NCBI GenBank assembly: GCA_947486575.1
Contig: CANKUB010000033.1
Span: forward strand, 1 to 39,468
DNA from: Betaproteobacteria bacterium
GTDB lineage: Bacteria > Pseudomonadota > Gammaproteobacteria > Burkholderiales > SG8-41
Reading direction: 5' to 3'
DNA: 39,468 bases
How positions within the stretch are numbered: position 1 is the first letter of the stretch; every line of letters begins with the position of its first letter. The translations under genes and the position numbers were made by a program. The notes under the pieces were generated by a model. That model had not been told where the DNA came from. It did no database searches and saw nothing but the letters and a program-made list of their open reading frames with translations. Below are positions 18,413 to 27,075 of this stretch, one piece after another.

Positions 18413-18826
18413 ATGACCACACCACTGGATGAATTGAAACCTGGCCTGAACGCCACTGTCGAAATCGTCGTTGGCACACGCGATACGGCTGCCCACGTGG
18501 GCAGCGGCAAAATCGGTGTGCTGGCCACACCGATTCTGGTGACACTGCTGGAGTCTGCCGCGTTGCAGGCTGTCGAGCGCTTTATGCCGCCGGGCCAGCA
18601 GACCGTGGGTACGCGGCTGGATATTGCGCACACGGCCGCAACACCGGTGGGCATGCGCGTGCGTGCGCATGCAGAACTGGTTGCAGTGGATGGTCGCAAG
18701 CTCACTTTCAAGTTGAACGCTGAAGATGAGGTAGAAGCGATTGGTGGTGGTACTCACGAGCGCCTGATCATCAGTGTGGATCGCTTTGATCAGCGCATGC
18801 AGAAGAAGCTGCAACCGCGAACCTAG
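18413..18826 (+). CDS. Hotdog-fold thioesterase (FlK-like)
   Basis: This 137-residue protein resembles single-domain hotdog thioesterases of the fluoroacetyl-CoA thioesterase-like type: HVGSGKIGVLATPILVTLLESAALQAVERFMPPGQQTVGTRLDIAHTAATPVGMRVRAHAEL in order of positions 28-90, where the LATP...E..A pattern and TVGTRLDIAH.A.T..G are characteristic. It would hydrolyse a small acyl-CoA in the cytosol; the acyl group cannot be read. The start at 18413 is followed by a family-typical N-terminus. It is divergent from the hydrolase and 48 bp before a cupin gene on the same strand. Confidence 0.8.
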   Translation: MTTPLDELKPGLNATVEIVVGTRDTAAHVGSGKIGVLATPILVTLLESAALQAVERFMPPGQQTVGTRLDIAHTAATPVGMRVRAHAELVAVDGRKLTFKLNAEDEVEAIGGGTHERLIISVDRFDQRMQKKLQPRT

Positions 18827-18855
18827 GCTGCGCCATGCACCTTCCGTGAACCATA

Positions 18856-18881
18856 AATAATCATTTAAAAACAAATGGTTA
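18856..18881 (-). repeat. Dispersed A/T repeat, copy 3 (reverse)
   Basis: AATAATCATTTAAAAACAAA then TGGTTA. It contains the CATTT / AAATG inverted repeat around a GTTTTT loop (minus-strand reading). The cupin start codon at 18875 is inside the repeat. Confidence 0.75.
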
Positions 18882-19396
18882 CGAAATATGAGGCCAAGAT
18901 GAACAGCAGCAGGAATAAAGCAAAGCCGGCGTTGCAGACAGCGCTGAAAATTCGCCGCATGAAGGAAGATAAATTCGTGCACTTTCTGAATCCCGGCGCA
19001 ATTCGCTACACGCGCTCGCTGGGGGACGCAGCGGGGCTGGAAACGCTGGGCGTGCATCTGGTGCGATTAAAGGGCGGCGACGTCAGTACTGAATTCCACT
19101 ATCACCATCAGGACGAAGAGTGGGTTTACATTTTAAGTGGCCGGGGTGTCGCCGAAATCGGTGCAAAAAAATACAAAATTGCGGCGGGAGATTTCATGGG
19201 ATTCGTAGCCGGCTCTGAGCCGCACGCCATGACCAATCCACACAAAAAAGATTTGCTGTATCTGGTTGGCGGCAACCGCTGCCCGCTGGATGTTTGCGAT
19301 TACCCGCGCATTAACAAACGGCGTTATCGTGAGAATGGCAATAATGTGTATGTGGATCTGGCGGCGCTGATACCTGTAAAGCGGAATTTGAAGTAG
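18875..19396 (+). CDS. Cupin domain protein
   Basis: This 173-residue protein has a single cupin barrel: motif 1 EFHYHHQDEEWVYILSGRG with the metal-binding His/Glu set (residues about 70-88), motif 2 AGDFMGFVAGSEPHAMTN. Such proteins bind a divalent metal and may act as isomerases, dioxygenases or sensors; the substrate is unknown. The basic N-terminus (residues 1-45) precedes the barrel. The ATG at 18875 lies in a dispersed A/T repeat with no clear Shine-Dalgarno; an internal ATG at 18899 is an alternative start. Confidence 0.8.
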   Translation: MVTKYEAKMNSSRNKAKPALQTALKIRRMKEDKFVHFLNPGAIRYTRSLGDAAGLETLGVHLVRLKGGDVSTEFHYHHQDEEWVYILSGRGVAEIGAKKYKIAAGDFMGFVAGSEPHAMTNPHKKDLLYLVGGNRCPLDVCDYPRINKRRYRENGNNVYVDLAALIPVKRNLK

Positions 19397-19403
19397 CGTT
19401 TGT

Positions 19404-20783
19404 TTAAAACGGCAATTCCATTCCCGGCTTGACTGCTAGCAAGGCGCGCCGAAAATCATTTTGAATGCGCTTGATGGCGGCCTCGGTATCCGCTTCAAAC
19501 CGCAACACGATTACCGGTGTGGTGTTCGATGGCCGTGCGAGGCCAAAGCCATCGGCGTATTCGACGCGCACGCCGTCGATTGAAATAATCTCCCGCGCGC
19601 CTTCAAACCTGGCATTCTTTTTAAGGGCGTCCATCAGTGTGTAATTTTCGCCTTCAGCGGTGTGCACATGCAGTTCAGGTGTGCTGACGGCATCGGGCAG
19701 ATTTTCGAGCGCAGCGCTGAGGTCAGGCACGCGCGAAAGAATCTCCAGCAAGCGCGCGCCAGCATAGAGTGCATCATCAAAGCCGTACCAGCGTTCCTTG
19801 AAGAACATGTGGCCGCTCATTTCTCCGGCGAGCGGTGCGCCGGTTTTTTTGAGTTTCGCCTTGATGAACGAGTGGCCGGTTTTCCACATCAGCGGTTTGC
19901 CGCCACGATCACGCACCCACTTGAATAGATTGCGCGTGGATTTCACGTCGAAAATGATTTCTGCACCTGGGTTGCGTTTCAGTACGTCGTCCGCGAACAG
20001 CATCAACTGGCGGTCGGGATAGATGATTTTTCCGCTTTTGGTAACCACGCCCAGCCGGTCACCGTCACCATCAAAGGCCAAGCCGATTTCTGCGTCGCCC
20101 GTTTTCAACGCCGTAATCAAATCTTGCAGATTTTTCGGTTGCGACGGATCGGGATGATGGTTCGGAAAGCGGCTGTCCACATCACAAAATAGCTCTTGTA
20201 CATCGCAACCCAGACGGCGATAGAGTTCCGGTGCAAATGCGCCAGCAACGCCGTTGCCGCAATCGACGGCGATTTTTATTTTGCGTGCAACTTTGATGTC
20301 GCCAACGATGCGGCTTAAATACGCTTCGCGGATATCGTGTGTGCGGTAGCCGCCTGCGCCGTGAGTCAAGTCTCCACCCTCGATGCGTTTGCGCAGCGCC
20401 TGTATGTCGTCGCCCGCGAGCGTATCGCCCGCCAGCATCATTTTCAAACCGTTGTATTCCGGCGGATTGTGCGAGCCAGTGACCATCACGCCGGAATGTG
20501 TGTTGAGTGCATACGTGGTGAAATACACCATCGGTGTTGCGACCATGCCCACATCCACTACGTCAACGCCGCTGGCGCGAAGCCCGCGCGCGAGTGCGGC
20601 TGAAAGATCAGGCCCCGATTCGCGGCCATCGCGACCGATAGCAACTTCGGTTTGTTTACGCGCAATCGCTTCCGAGCCGATGGCGTGGCCGATGTTTTCA
20701 ACAGCTTCTATAGTGAGCGCTGTTTTGACGATGCCGCGTATATCGTACGCTTTGAATATTTCTGGCGGGGCTAATTTTGACAC
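19404..20783 (-). CDS. Phosphomannomutase/phosphoglucomutase
   Basis: This 459-residue alpha-D-phosphohexomutase interconverts hexose 1- and 6-phosphates, feeding GDP-mannose, LPS or exopolysaccharide synthesis. The phosphoserine loop TGSHNPPEYNG puts the catalytic Ser at 104; the magnesium loop DGDGDR is at 238-243; the sugar-binding loop GEMSGHMFF follows near 320; the phosphate-binding region VRYxDGFGLARPSNTTP type sequence (here VEYADGFGLARPSNTTP) is near the C-terminus. Length matches AlgC-type enzymes. Start is a GTG at 20783. It follows the YheT gene by 29 bp, with an A/T repeat between them. Confidence 0.93.
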   Translation of the reverse strand: MSKLAPPEIFKAYDIRGIVKTALTIEAVENIGHAIGSEAIARKQTEVAIGRDGRESGPDLSAALARGLRASGVDVVDVGMVATPMVYFTTYALNTHSGVMVTGSHNPPEYNGLKMMLAGDTLAGDDIQALRKRIEGGDLTHGAGGYRTHDIREAYLSRIVGDIKVARKIKIAVDCGNGVAGAFAPELYRRLGCDVQELFCDVDSRFPNHHPDPSQPKNLQDLITALKTGDAEIGLAFDGDGDRLGVVTKSGKIIYPDRQLMLFADDVLKRNPGAEIIFDVKSTRNLFKWVRDRGGKPLMWKTGHSFIKAKLKKTGAPLAGEMSGHMFFKERWYGFDDALYAGARLLEILSRVPDLSAALENLPDAVSTPELHVHTAEGENYTLMDALKKNARFEGAREIISIDGVRVEYADGFGLARPSNTTPVIVLRFEADTEAAIKRIQNDFRRALLAVKPGMELPF

Positions 20784-20792
20784 AAAAAATCC

Positions 20793-20810
20793 TTTAAAAA
20801 CATATAGTTA
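20793..20810 (-). repeat. Dispersed A/T repeat, copy 4 (reverse, one mismatch)
   Basis: TTTAAAAACATATAGTTA, one base different from the common TTTAAAAACAAATNGTTA. It fills most of the 29-bp gap between the YheT and phosphohexomutase genes. Confidence 0.65.
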
Positions 20811-20812
20811 TA

Positions 20813-21826
20813 TCACTCTATGGAGAAGAATCGCAACAGCCGTTGCGGTAGCCAGTTGATGTTACCCGGAAAGCTTCCGCTGACAAAGCCCACATGCCCG
20901 CCTGCTGCGGGTGTTTCCAGCACCACGTGCGCTGAGACTTCCTGTGGCGCGGGCAGGAAACGCGCAGGCAGAAAAGGATCATTGCGCGCATTTAGTACCA
21001 ACGTCGGTGCAGCGATGGATTTGAGATATGGTTTGCTGCTGGCGCGCCGGTAGTAGTCGTCAACACTGTTAAATCCGTGCAGCGGCGCTGTCACCAGATC
21101 ATCGAACTCACGCACGGTACGGGCGGCAAGCATGCGGCGCTGGTCGCACAGCGCGGGGTAGCGTTTCATCTTGGCCAGCGTTTTGGCTTTCAATGTTGTC
21201 AGAAACCGCCGCGTGTAAACCAGGTTAAAACCGTGCGCGAGCGCTTCGCCAACCGCGATCAGGTCGAGCGGGGCGCACACGGCTGCTGCGCGGGTGATGA
21301 CAGCGCGCGCGTTTTCGCCTTGCTCACCCAGCCATTTGAGCAACGCGTTGCCACCCAGCGATACGCCCGTTACATATATGGGCCCGGTGCGTGTGGAGCG
21401 TAAACGACGCAGTATCCAGTCGATCTCGGCGCTGTCGCCGGAATGGTAGGCGCGTGGCAGCCGGTTAATTTCGCCACCGCAACCGCGAAAATGCACCACC
21501 ACGCCGCGCCAGCCGCGCTCAGCTACCGTGTGCATCAGTGCAACGGCATATTGGCTGGTTGAATCGCCTTCAAGTCCGTGAAACAGCACCACCAGCGGCG
21601 TTTCATCCTGTTGATTGAGTTTTAAATCCGCTGCGGCGTGCTCAGGCGACTCCACCCAATCGAGATCAATGAAATCGAAATCGGGTGTCTCCCAACGATC
21701 ACGCCAGTAAGTCACCTGTGGGCGCGGCGCCCAGGTTGCGGCGTGTATGGTTTGCACGTGGCCGCCGGGCAGCCAGCGTGGGGCGAGGTAGGCGGTGGAG
21801 ACGTTTTTGGAGTCAGACGTAGACAT
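20813..21826 (-). CDS. YheT-family alpha/beta hydrolase
   Basis: This 337-residue hydrolase has the YheT layout: WLPGGHVQTI near residues 18-27, LVVLFHGLEGDSTSQY, VVVHFRGCGGEINRLPRAYHSGD, nucleophile GVSLGGN (Ser near 156), acid in LNARNDPFLP, and catalytic His in AAGGHVGFVSG. The family is cytosolic, widely conserved in proteobacteria and of unsettled substrate. It is the first gene of a two-gene leftward unit with the phosphohexomutase. Confidence 0.9.
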   Translation of the reverse strand: MSTSDSKNVSTAYLAPRWLPGGHVQTIHAATWAPRPQVTYWRDRWETPDFDFIDLDWVESPEHAAADLKLNQQDETPLVVLFHGLEGDSTSQYAVALMHTVAERGWRGVVVHFRGCGGEINRLPRAYHSGDSAEIDWILRRLRSTRTGPIYVTGVSLGGNALLKWLGEQGENARAVITRAAAVCAPLDLIAVGEALAHGFNLVYTRRFLTTLKAKTLAKMKRYPALCDQRRMLAARTVREFDDLVTAPLHGFNSVDDYYRRASSKPYLKSIAAPTLVLNARNDPFLPARFLPAPQEVSAHVVLETPAAGGHVGFVSGSFPGNINWLPQRLLRFFSIE

Positions 21827-21893
21827 GCCGTTGATGGTATTGATTCTAGCGTGGCATTTTACCTTAAGGCGTGTGTAGCCGATTCAAAACCAC

Positions 21894-21925
21894 GATGTGG
21901 TACGTGCATGATGTGGTACGTTCAT
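21894..21925. repeat. Two tandem 16-nt direct repeats
   Basis: GATGTGGTACGTGCAT is followed at once by GATGTGGTACGTTCAT, one mismatch in 16. The pair sits in the divergent intergenic region, 68 bp from the YheT start and 86 bp from the ComA start. It could be a regulator binding site or a simple duplication. Confidence 0.7.
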
Positions 21926-22011
21926 CTTGCCTAAGGGCCAACCACCGACTATCCTTTATCCTGTCATTTCGCTTATCACCCACTTGCTAAACTCACATCG
22001 TGGAGAACCAG

Positions 22012-22932
22012 ATGGATCAAACGTTGCAGGATTTCCTGGGCATTCAATGGCCCTCGCGCTCAAAAAAGCCGCGCACCGATGGCATCACCATGGTGATGGA
22101 TACCGGCTGGCCGACGACGTTTTGCGAAAGCATGCTGGCGCAGTACGGCGAGTATCTCGATGTGGTGAAGCTGTGGGATCCGCATCTGCGCGCGCCGGAA
22201 AAAGAAATCCGCAAAAAAATCGAAGTCTACAATCACTACAACGTGAAGGTGCAGCCTGGCGGTATTTTCATGGAAATTGCGCGTATTCAGGGCAACGAAA
22301 AAAAGGTCATGGAAAAGATGGCCGACTTGGGCTTTTCAGTGATTGAAGTGTCGAGTACGGCAACGACCGCCGCGCGCGATATGCAGCGCGAGATGGATTT
22401 TGTGAAATATGCCAAGGATCTGGATTTCACGGTATTCGGTGAGGTTGGCAAGAAATTCATCGAAGGCGATACCACTCGCCGCAGCGAGAAAGTGGTGGAT
22501 GAAGAAGTCACGGTCAAGGAAATGCTGGCGCTGCTCAACGCGGGTGCATCCTACGTTTATTGGGAAGGCCATCTATTGCGCCGCGTGATGGGCGAAACGG
22601 CTGAAGACCTGCTGGAGAGCCGCGAAACCGGCACGCAACAGGTGCTGCGCGTGGCGAAAGAGGTGGGTCAGCAGCGCATTATTTTTGAGGTGTCGCCGCT
22701 GCGTGAGATGGTGCCGCGCCGTACGCTGCAATTCTGGCTGGTGTCGCTGTTTGGCACTGAGGTCAATTTGGGTAACGTGCGCCTTGAGGAGATGGGCTTT
22801 CTCGAAGCGTTGCGTTCCGGCAGTCACCCGGTACATGGATTCGGACAAGCGGGTGATTACCCGTGGATCAGGGCCGTAGAATCCAGGAAGGATGCGGATT
22901 ATCCGTGGTGGTCAGAGGCCCTTAAAGCGTAA
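22012..22932 (+). CDS. ComA-family phosphosulfolactate synthase-like protein
   Basis: This 306-residue TIM-barrel protein matches the ComA family, whose studied members condense phosphoenolpyruvate with sulfite to phosphosulfolactate (coenzyme M synthesis in methanogens, sulfolactate in Bacillus spores). Visible family sequence includes DTGWP near residues 24-28, VDVVKLWDPHL-type strand (LDVVKLWDPHL), VKVQPGGIFMEIA, VIEVSSTATTA, VFGEVGKKF and NLGNVRLEEMGFLEALR. The ATG at 22012 has GGAG six bases upstream; GTG 22000 is a poorer choice. A Bug receptor follows 15 bp downstream, so they are probably one transcript. The reaction in this organism is inferred, not shown. Confidence 0.82.
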   Translation: MDQTLQDFLGIQWPSRSKKPRTDGITMVMDTGWPTTFCESMLAQYGEYLDVVKLWDPHLRAPEKEIRKKIEVYNHYNVKVQPGGIFMEIARIQGNEKKVMEKMADLGFSVIEVSSTATTAARDMQREMDFVKYAKDLDFTVFGEVGKKFIEGDTTRRSEKVVDEEVTVKEMLALLNAGASYVYWEGHLLRRVMGETAEDLLESRETGTQQVLRVAKEVGQQRIIFEVSPLREMVPRRTLQFWLVSLFGTEVNLGNVRLEEMGFLEALRSGSHPVHGFGQAGDYPWIRAVESRKDADYPWWSEALKA

Positions 22933-22947
22933 GTGCAGGGCTGACGT

Positions 22948-23916
22948 ATGCGCTTGCGAGTATTTCCTGCCTGCATTTTGTTGACAAGCGCAGCGGCTTG
23001 CGTGTCTGCGGCCGACGCGTTTCCGTCTCGCCCGTTGCGGCTGATCGTACCGTTTCCACCGGGCGGCGGTACCGACATCATGGCGCGCATGGTGGGGCAA
23101 CGCCTCAATGATGCCTTCGGCGTACAGGTGGTGGTAGATAACCGGGGCGGCGCTGCCGGAATTATTGGCACGGACTTGGCTGCCAAGGCCACTCCCGACG
23201 GGCACACGCTGATGATAGGCTCGGTGAGCACCATCTGCATCAACGCCAGCCTGCATAAAAAATTGCCCTTCGATACGGAAAAAGACCTGGCGCCGATAAG
23301 TTTGGTGGCGTTGACGCCAAGCATGCTGGTGGTTGGCAATACGCTTGCAGCAAAATCCGTGAAAGAGCTGATCGCACTGGCCAGAGCCAAACCTGGGCAA
23401 CTGCATTATGCGTCACCCGGCAGCGGTTCATCGGCACATCTCGGTGGCGAATTGTTCAGGCAGGCAGCGGGTATCGACATTCAGCACGTGCCATACAAAG
23501 GCACCGGGCCGGCAGTAACTGATCTGGTGAGCGGACAGGTGGCGATGTTTATCACCAACATGCCATCGGTGTTGCCGATGGTAAAGGCGAACCGTGTGCG
23601 TGCGCTGGCAGTGACCTCGCTACAGCGTTCTTCGCTGATGCCGGAACTTCCAACCGTGGCGGAATCCGGCATTCCCGGTTTTGAGGTCATTGTGTGGTAC
23701 GGCGTATTTGTGCCGTCGGGAACTTCGCGTACGATTATCGTTCGGTTGAATCAGGAGATACGCAAGATGTCTGGTATGCAGGATGTCAAGGATCGCCTGG
23801 CTCTTCAGGGCGCGGAGGTTATGAGCAGCACGCCGGAAGAACTCGCGAAACGCATTCGTGACGATCTGCTGAAGTGGGGAAAAATCGTCAGGGCATCGGG
23901 GGCGCGCGTGGATTAG
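22948..23916 (+). CDS. Bug-family tripartite tricarboxylate transporter receptor 5
   Basis: This 322-residue periplasmic receptor has a signal peptide (VFPACILLTSAAACVSA), then FPSRPLRLIVPFPPGGGTD, VVDNRGGAAGIIGTD, TPDGHTLMIG, VPYKGTGPAV, LPTVAESGIPGFE and LLKWGKIVRASG. It keeps the canonical GGGTD loop. Placement directly behind the ComA-like gene suggests that its ligand is a substrate or product of that pathway, possibly a sulfonated or hydroxylated carboxylate (inference). Confidence 0.93.
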   Translation: MRLRVFPACILLTSAAACVSAADAFPSRPLRLIVPFPPGGGTDIMARMVGQRLNDAFGVQVVVDNRGGAAGIIGTDLAAKATPDGHTLMIGSVSTICINASLHKKLPFDTEKDLAPISLVALTPSMLVVGNTLAAKSVKELIALARAKPGQLHYASPGSGSSAHLGGELFRQAAGIDIQHVPYKGTGPAVTDLVSGQVAMFITNMPSVLPMVKANRVRALAVTSLQRSSLMPELPTVAESGIPGFEVIVWYGVFVPSGTSRTIIVRLNQEIRKMSGMQDVKDRLALQGAEVMSSTPEELAKRIRDDLLKWGKIVRASGARVD

Positions 23917-23972
23917 AGCGGATGATCAAAATCGAGCCCCTCGTTTACATGCTTGTGTTGTGGATATTGTTG

Positions 23973-23995
23973 TAACTATTTGTTTTTAAACAATA

Positions 23996-24000
<5 letters not shown>
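23973..24000 (+). repeat. Dispersed A/T repeat, copy 5 (forward)
   Basis: TAACTATTTGTTTTTAAACA then ATATTATT. It contains the perfect inverted repeat TTGTTTTTAAACAA. The TAA stop of amrS (23996-23998) is inside it. A convergent Bug gene ends about 55 bp to the left. Confidence 0.75.
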
Positions 24001-25102
<1,102 letters not shown>

Positions 25103-25111
25103 GATCAAGGG

Positions 25112-25696
25112 TCAGACCTGCGGTGGAGATTCACGCAGTTTAGCGACAGTGTAGACGTGGATTTCTATGCCGGGCTCCCAGAAATTCGGCGGTAGCCCGG
25201 CTTTTTGCTTGAGTGTCGCCATAAACATGGCAGGGTCGGAGAAGTTGTCCCAAACCTGGGGCAGGTAAGTGCTGCGATGATGGCCATACTGAAAAATTAC
25301 CCCATGCACGTTTGGCTTTAATTGCGCCAGTGCGGAGGTTTCATCCGTGAATTTCAGCGCAGTCAGCGGCGATAGCAGAGATATTTCGATTTCGATGCTG
25401 TCGTACTCAGTAGCCGTCAATGGTTTGAAGCGCGGGTCTTTAAATGCCGCTGCGCAGGCGTTGGCTTTGACGTCATCGAGCAGTGGACGATGCGCCTGCA
25501 GCGAGCCGATACAGCCGCGCAATTTTTTAGCGAGATTCAGCGTGATGAACGTGGCGCATTGCTTGCGCAGCCACGGTGCGCTTTCGTCGGCAGTGAGCGG
25601 TTTGCCCAGTGGACTGGCAATTGCCGCGCGCGCTATGGGTAGCAGCGTGCTGGAGGCCTCGGCGTGGCTTTCAGTGAGGGGTATGTCTGGATTCAT
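25112..25696 (-). CDS. amrA: AmmeMemoRadiSam system protein A (AMMECR1)
   Basis: This 194-residue AMMECR1-domain protein has the family core TFITLNLAKKLRGCIGSLQAHRPLLDDVKANACAAAFKDPRF (residues about 50-92), where LRGCIGS is the invariant motif, then IEIEISLLSPL and FLPQVW-type sequence (TYLPQVWDNF). Function is unknown, though the invariant Cys suggests catalysis or binding. The ATG at 25696 starts inside the last 26 bases of amrB; the frame is open to 25768, but the family homology begins after 25696. Stop is 9 bp before the amrS start. Confidence 0.9.
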   Translation of the reverse strand: MNPDIPLTESHAEASSTLLPIARAAIASPLGKPLTADESAPWLRKQCATFITLNLAKKLRGCIGSLQAHRPLLDDVKANACAAAFKDPRFKPLTATEYDSIEIEISLLSPLTALKFTDETSALAQLKPNVHGVIFQYGHHRSTYLPQVWDNFSDPAMFMATLKQKAGLPPNFWEPGIEIHVYTVAKLRESPPQV

Positions 25697-26480
25697 AAAA
25701 AGTAAATGCGCCATAACCAACCACGCGCGCTTTATCACCGGCGGTGTCGCCAGAACTGCGCAGGTCAATCAGCTGCGGTTTCAGGCCGCGTTGTTGCGCG
25801 AGCAGTGTCAGGCCGTTTATCGGTGTTGCGCCACAGGCTTGTTGGTGACTAATATCAGTGCGTAGATCGAGTATCGCTTGCGCAGTACCATTATCCACTT
25901 TCTGTGCATCGGCATAGGGCAGGTAGTGCGACAAATCCGAGCTGATCACAATCAATGTTTCATCACCGCCCCACAGCAGTTCTAGTACCGTGGCGACCTG
26001 TTGCACCGATGCATGCCCGACAGCCAGCGGCAGCAGTGTAAATTCGTCGAGGACTTTTTGCAGAAATGGCAATTGCACTTCGAGTGAATGCTCCATCCGG
26101 TGTGCTTCAGCACTGGCTCCTGCGTAGGGTAAGGCCATGAGCTTTTTCACGGAAGCGAAATCAATAGGTACTGTGCCCAGCGGTGTGGAAAATGCGTCGA
26201 CGCCGGGTAAAGCCACGCCGTGCACGGCTACGCGATGCGTAGGCCCTAGTAGCACTACGCGTTTGATGTGCGCGCGCGCAGGGGCGATCAAGGCGTAGAT
26301 GCTGGCGGCCACCGGCCCGGAATAAATAAAACCGGCGTGCGGTACGATGATAGCTTTGGGAACAGGTGCCGCAGTTACAGGGGTTGCAGCAAGCAACATG
26401 GCATCGACGCTGCGCGCTAGTTCATCTGCCCGACCCGGGTAAAACGTTCCTGCAATAGCGGCGGGGCGTACCGATGCCAT
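25671..26480 (-). CDS. amrB: AmmeMemoRadiSam system protein B (Memo-like)
   Basis: This 269-residue Memo-family protein is related to extradiol dioxygenases. Visible features are AGTFYPGRADEL near residues 10-21, the His-bearing VPHAGFIYSGPVAASIYA near 46-63, LLGPTHRVAVHGVALPG, EHSLEVQLPFLQ and VISSDLSHYLPY. These supply the conserved putative metal-site histidines. It is first of the three amr genes, 11 bp after the yidB-like gene, and overlaps amrA by 26 bp. Confidence 0.92.
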   Translation of the reverse strand: MASVRPAAIAGTFYPGRADELARSVDAMLLAATPVTAAPVPKAIIVPHAGFIYSGPVAASIYALIAPARAHIKRVVLLGPTHRVAVHGVALPGVDAFSTPLGTVPIDFASVKKLMALPYAGASAEAHRMEHSLEVQLPFLQKVLDEFTLLPLAVGHASVQQVATVLELLWGGDETLIVISSDLSHYLPYADAQKVDNGTAQAILDLRTDISHQQACGATPINGLTLLAQQRGLKPQLIDLRSSGDTAGDKARVVGYGAFTFYESRHTPH

Positions 26481-26491
26481 GCCGACCTAGC

Positions 26492-26944
26492 TTACTTGCC
26501 AATGCCCAGCGAGCCGAGCATTTTTTCCAGGGAATCTTGCTGCGGCACCTGGCCATCGGGTGTGAGCTTATCCACCAGACTAGGCAGAATTTGCGACAGG
26601 CCTGAGGCTGCTTCGCCGTGCGACATGCCGGCCTGTTGCGCAAGCTGCGCCAGAATACCGCCTACGCCGCCGTCACCACCGAGGGCGCTGGTAATTTGAT
26701 CGGGCGACACGGGCATATTCTGACCAGTACCCACCCACGAACTTGCCACATTGCCCAAGCCGCCTTGCGTCAACGCGCCCACTAGCGCACCCAGTCCACC
26801 ACCTGCACCGCCTGCGCCCCCGGCACCTTTGTTGGCAATCATCTTTATCACCGCGTTGATCAGCGCTGCCTGCCCGGAGCCTTGGCCTTGGGCTGCGCCA
26901 CCACCGCCGAGTACCGAACCCAGTATCGAATCGAGTAAGCCCAT
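26492..26944 (-). CDS. YidB/DUF937 family protein
   Basis: This 150-residue protein begins MGLLDSILGSVLGGG and has a Gly/Ala-rich linker (AGGAGGAGGGLGALVGAL), followed by MPVSPDQITSALGGDGGVGGILAQLAQQAGMSHGEAASGLSQILPSLVDKLTPDGQVP, the DUF937/YidB C-terminal domain (positions about 76-137). Function is unknown. It is the first gene of the leftward unit yidB-amrB-amrA-amrS. A GGAATCAAC-type ribosome site precedes the ATG. Confidence 0.85.
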   Translation of the reverse strand: MGLLDSILGSVLGGGGAAQGQGSGQAALINAVIKMIANKGAGGAGGAGGGLGALVGALTQGGLGNVASSWVGTGQNMPVSPDQITSALGGDGGVGGILAQLAQQAGMSHGEAASGLSQILPSLVDKLTPDGQVPQQDSLEKMLGSLGIGK

Positions 26945-27075
26945 GTTGATTCCTTTCGTTGTAGTGAATAGATTGATTTTCGAACGGCAATTATAGGGGA
27001 TGAAGTGAAAGAATTTTGTGTCAGGACTGCTAGAATTGCACCGATGAAACCTATTTCACCCAAATGTAAACGGCC

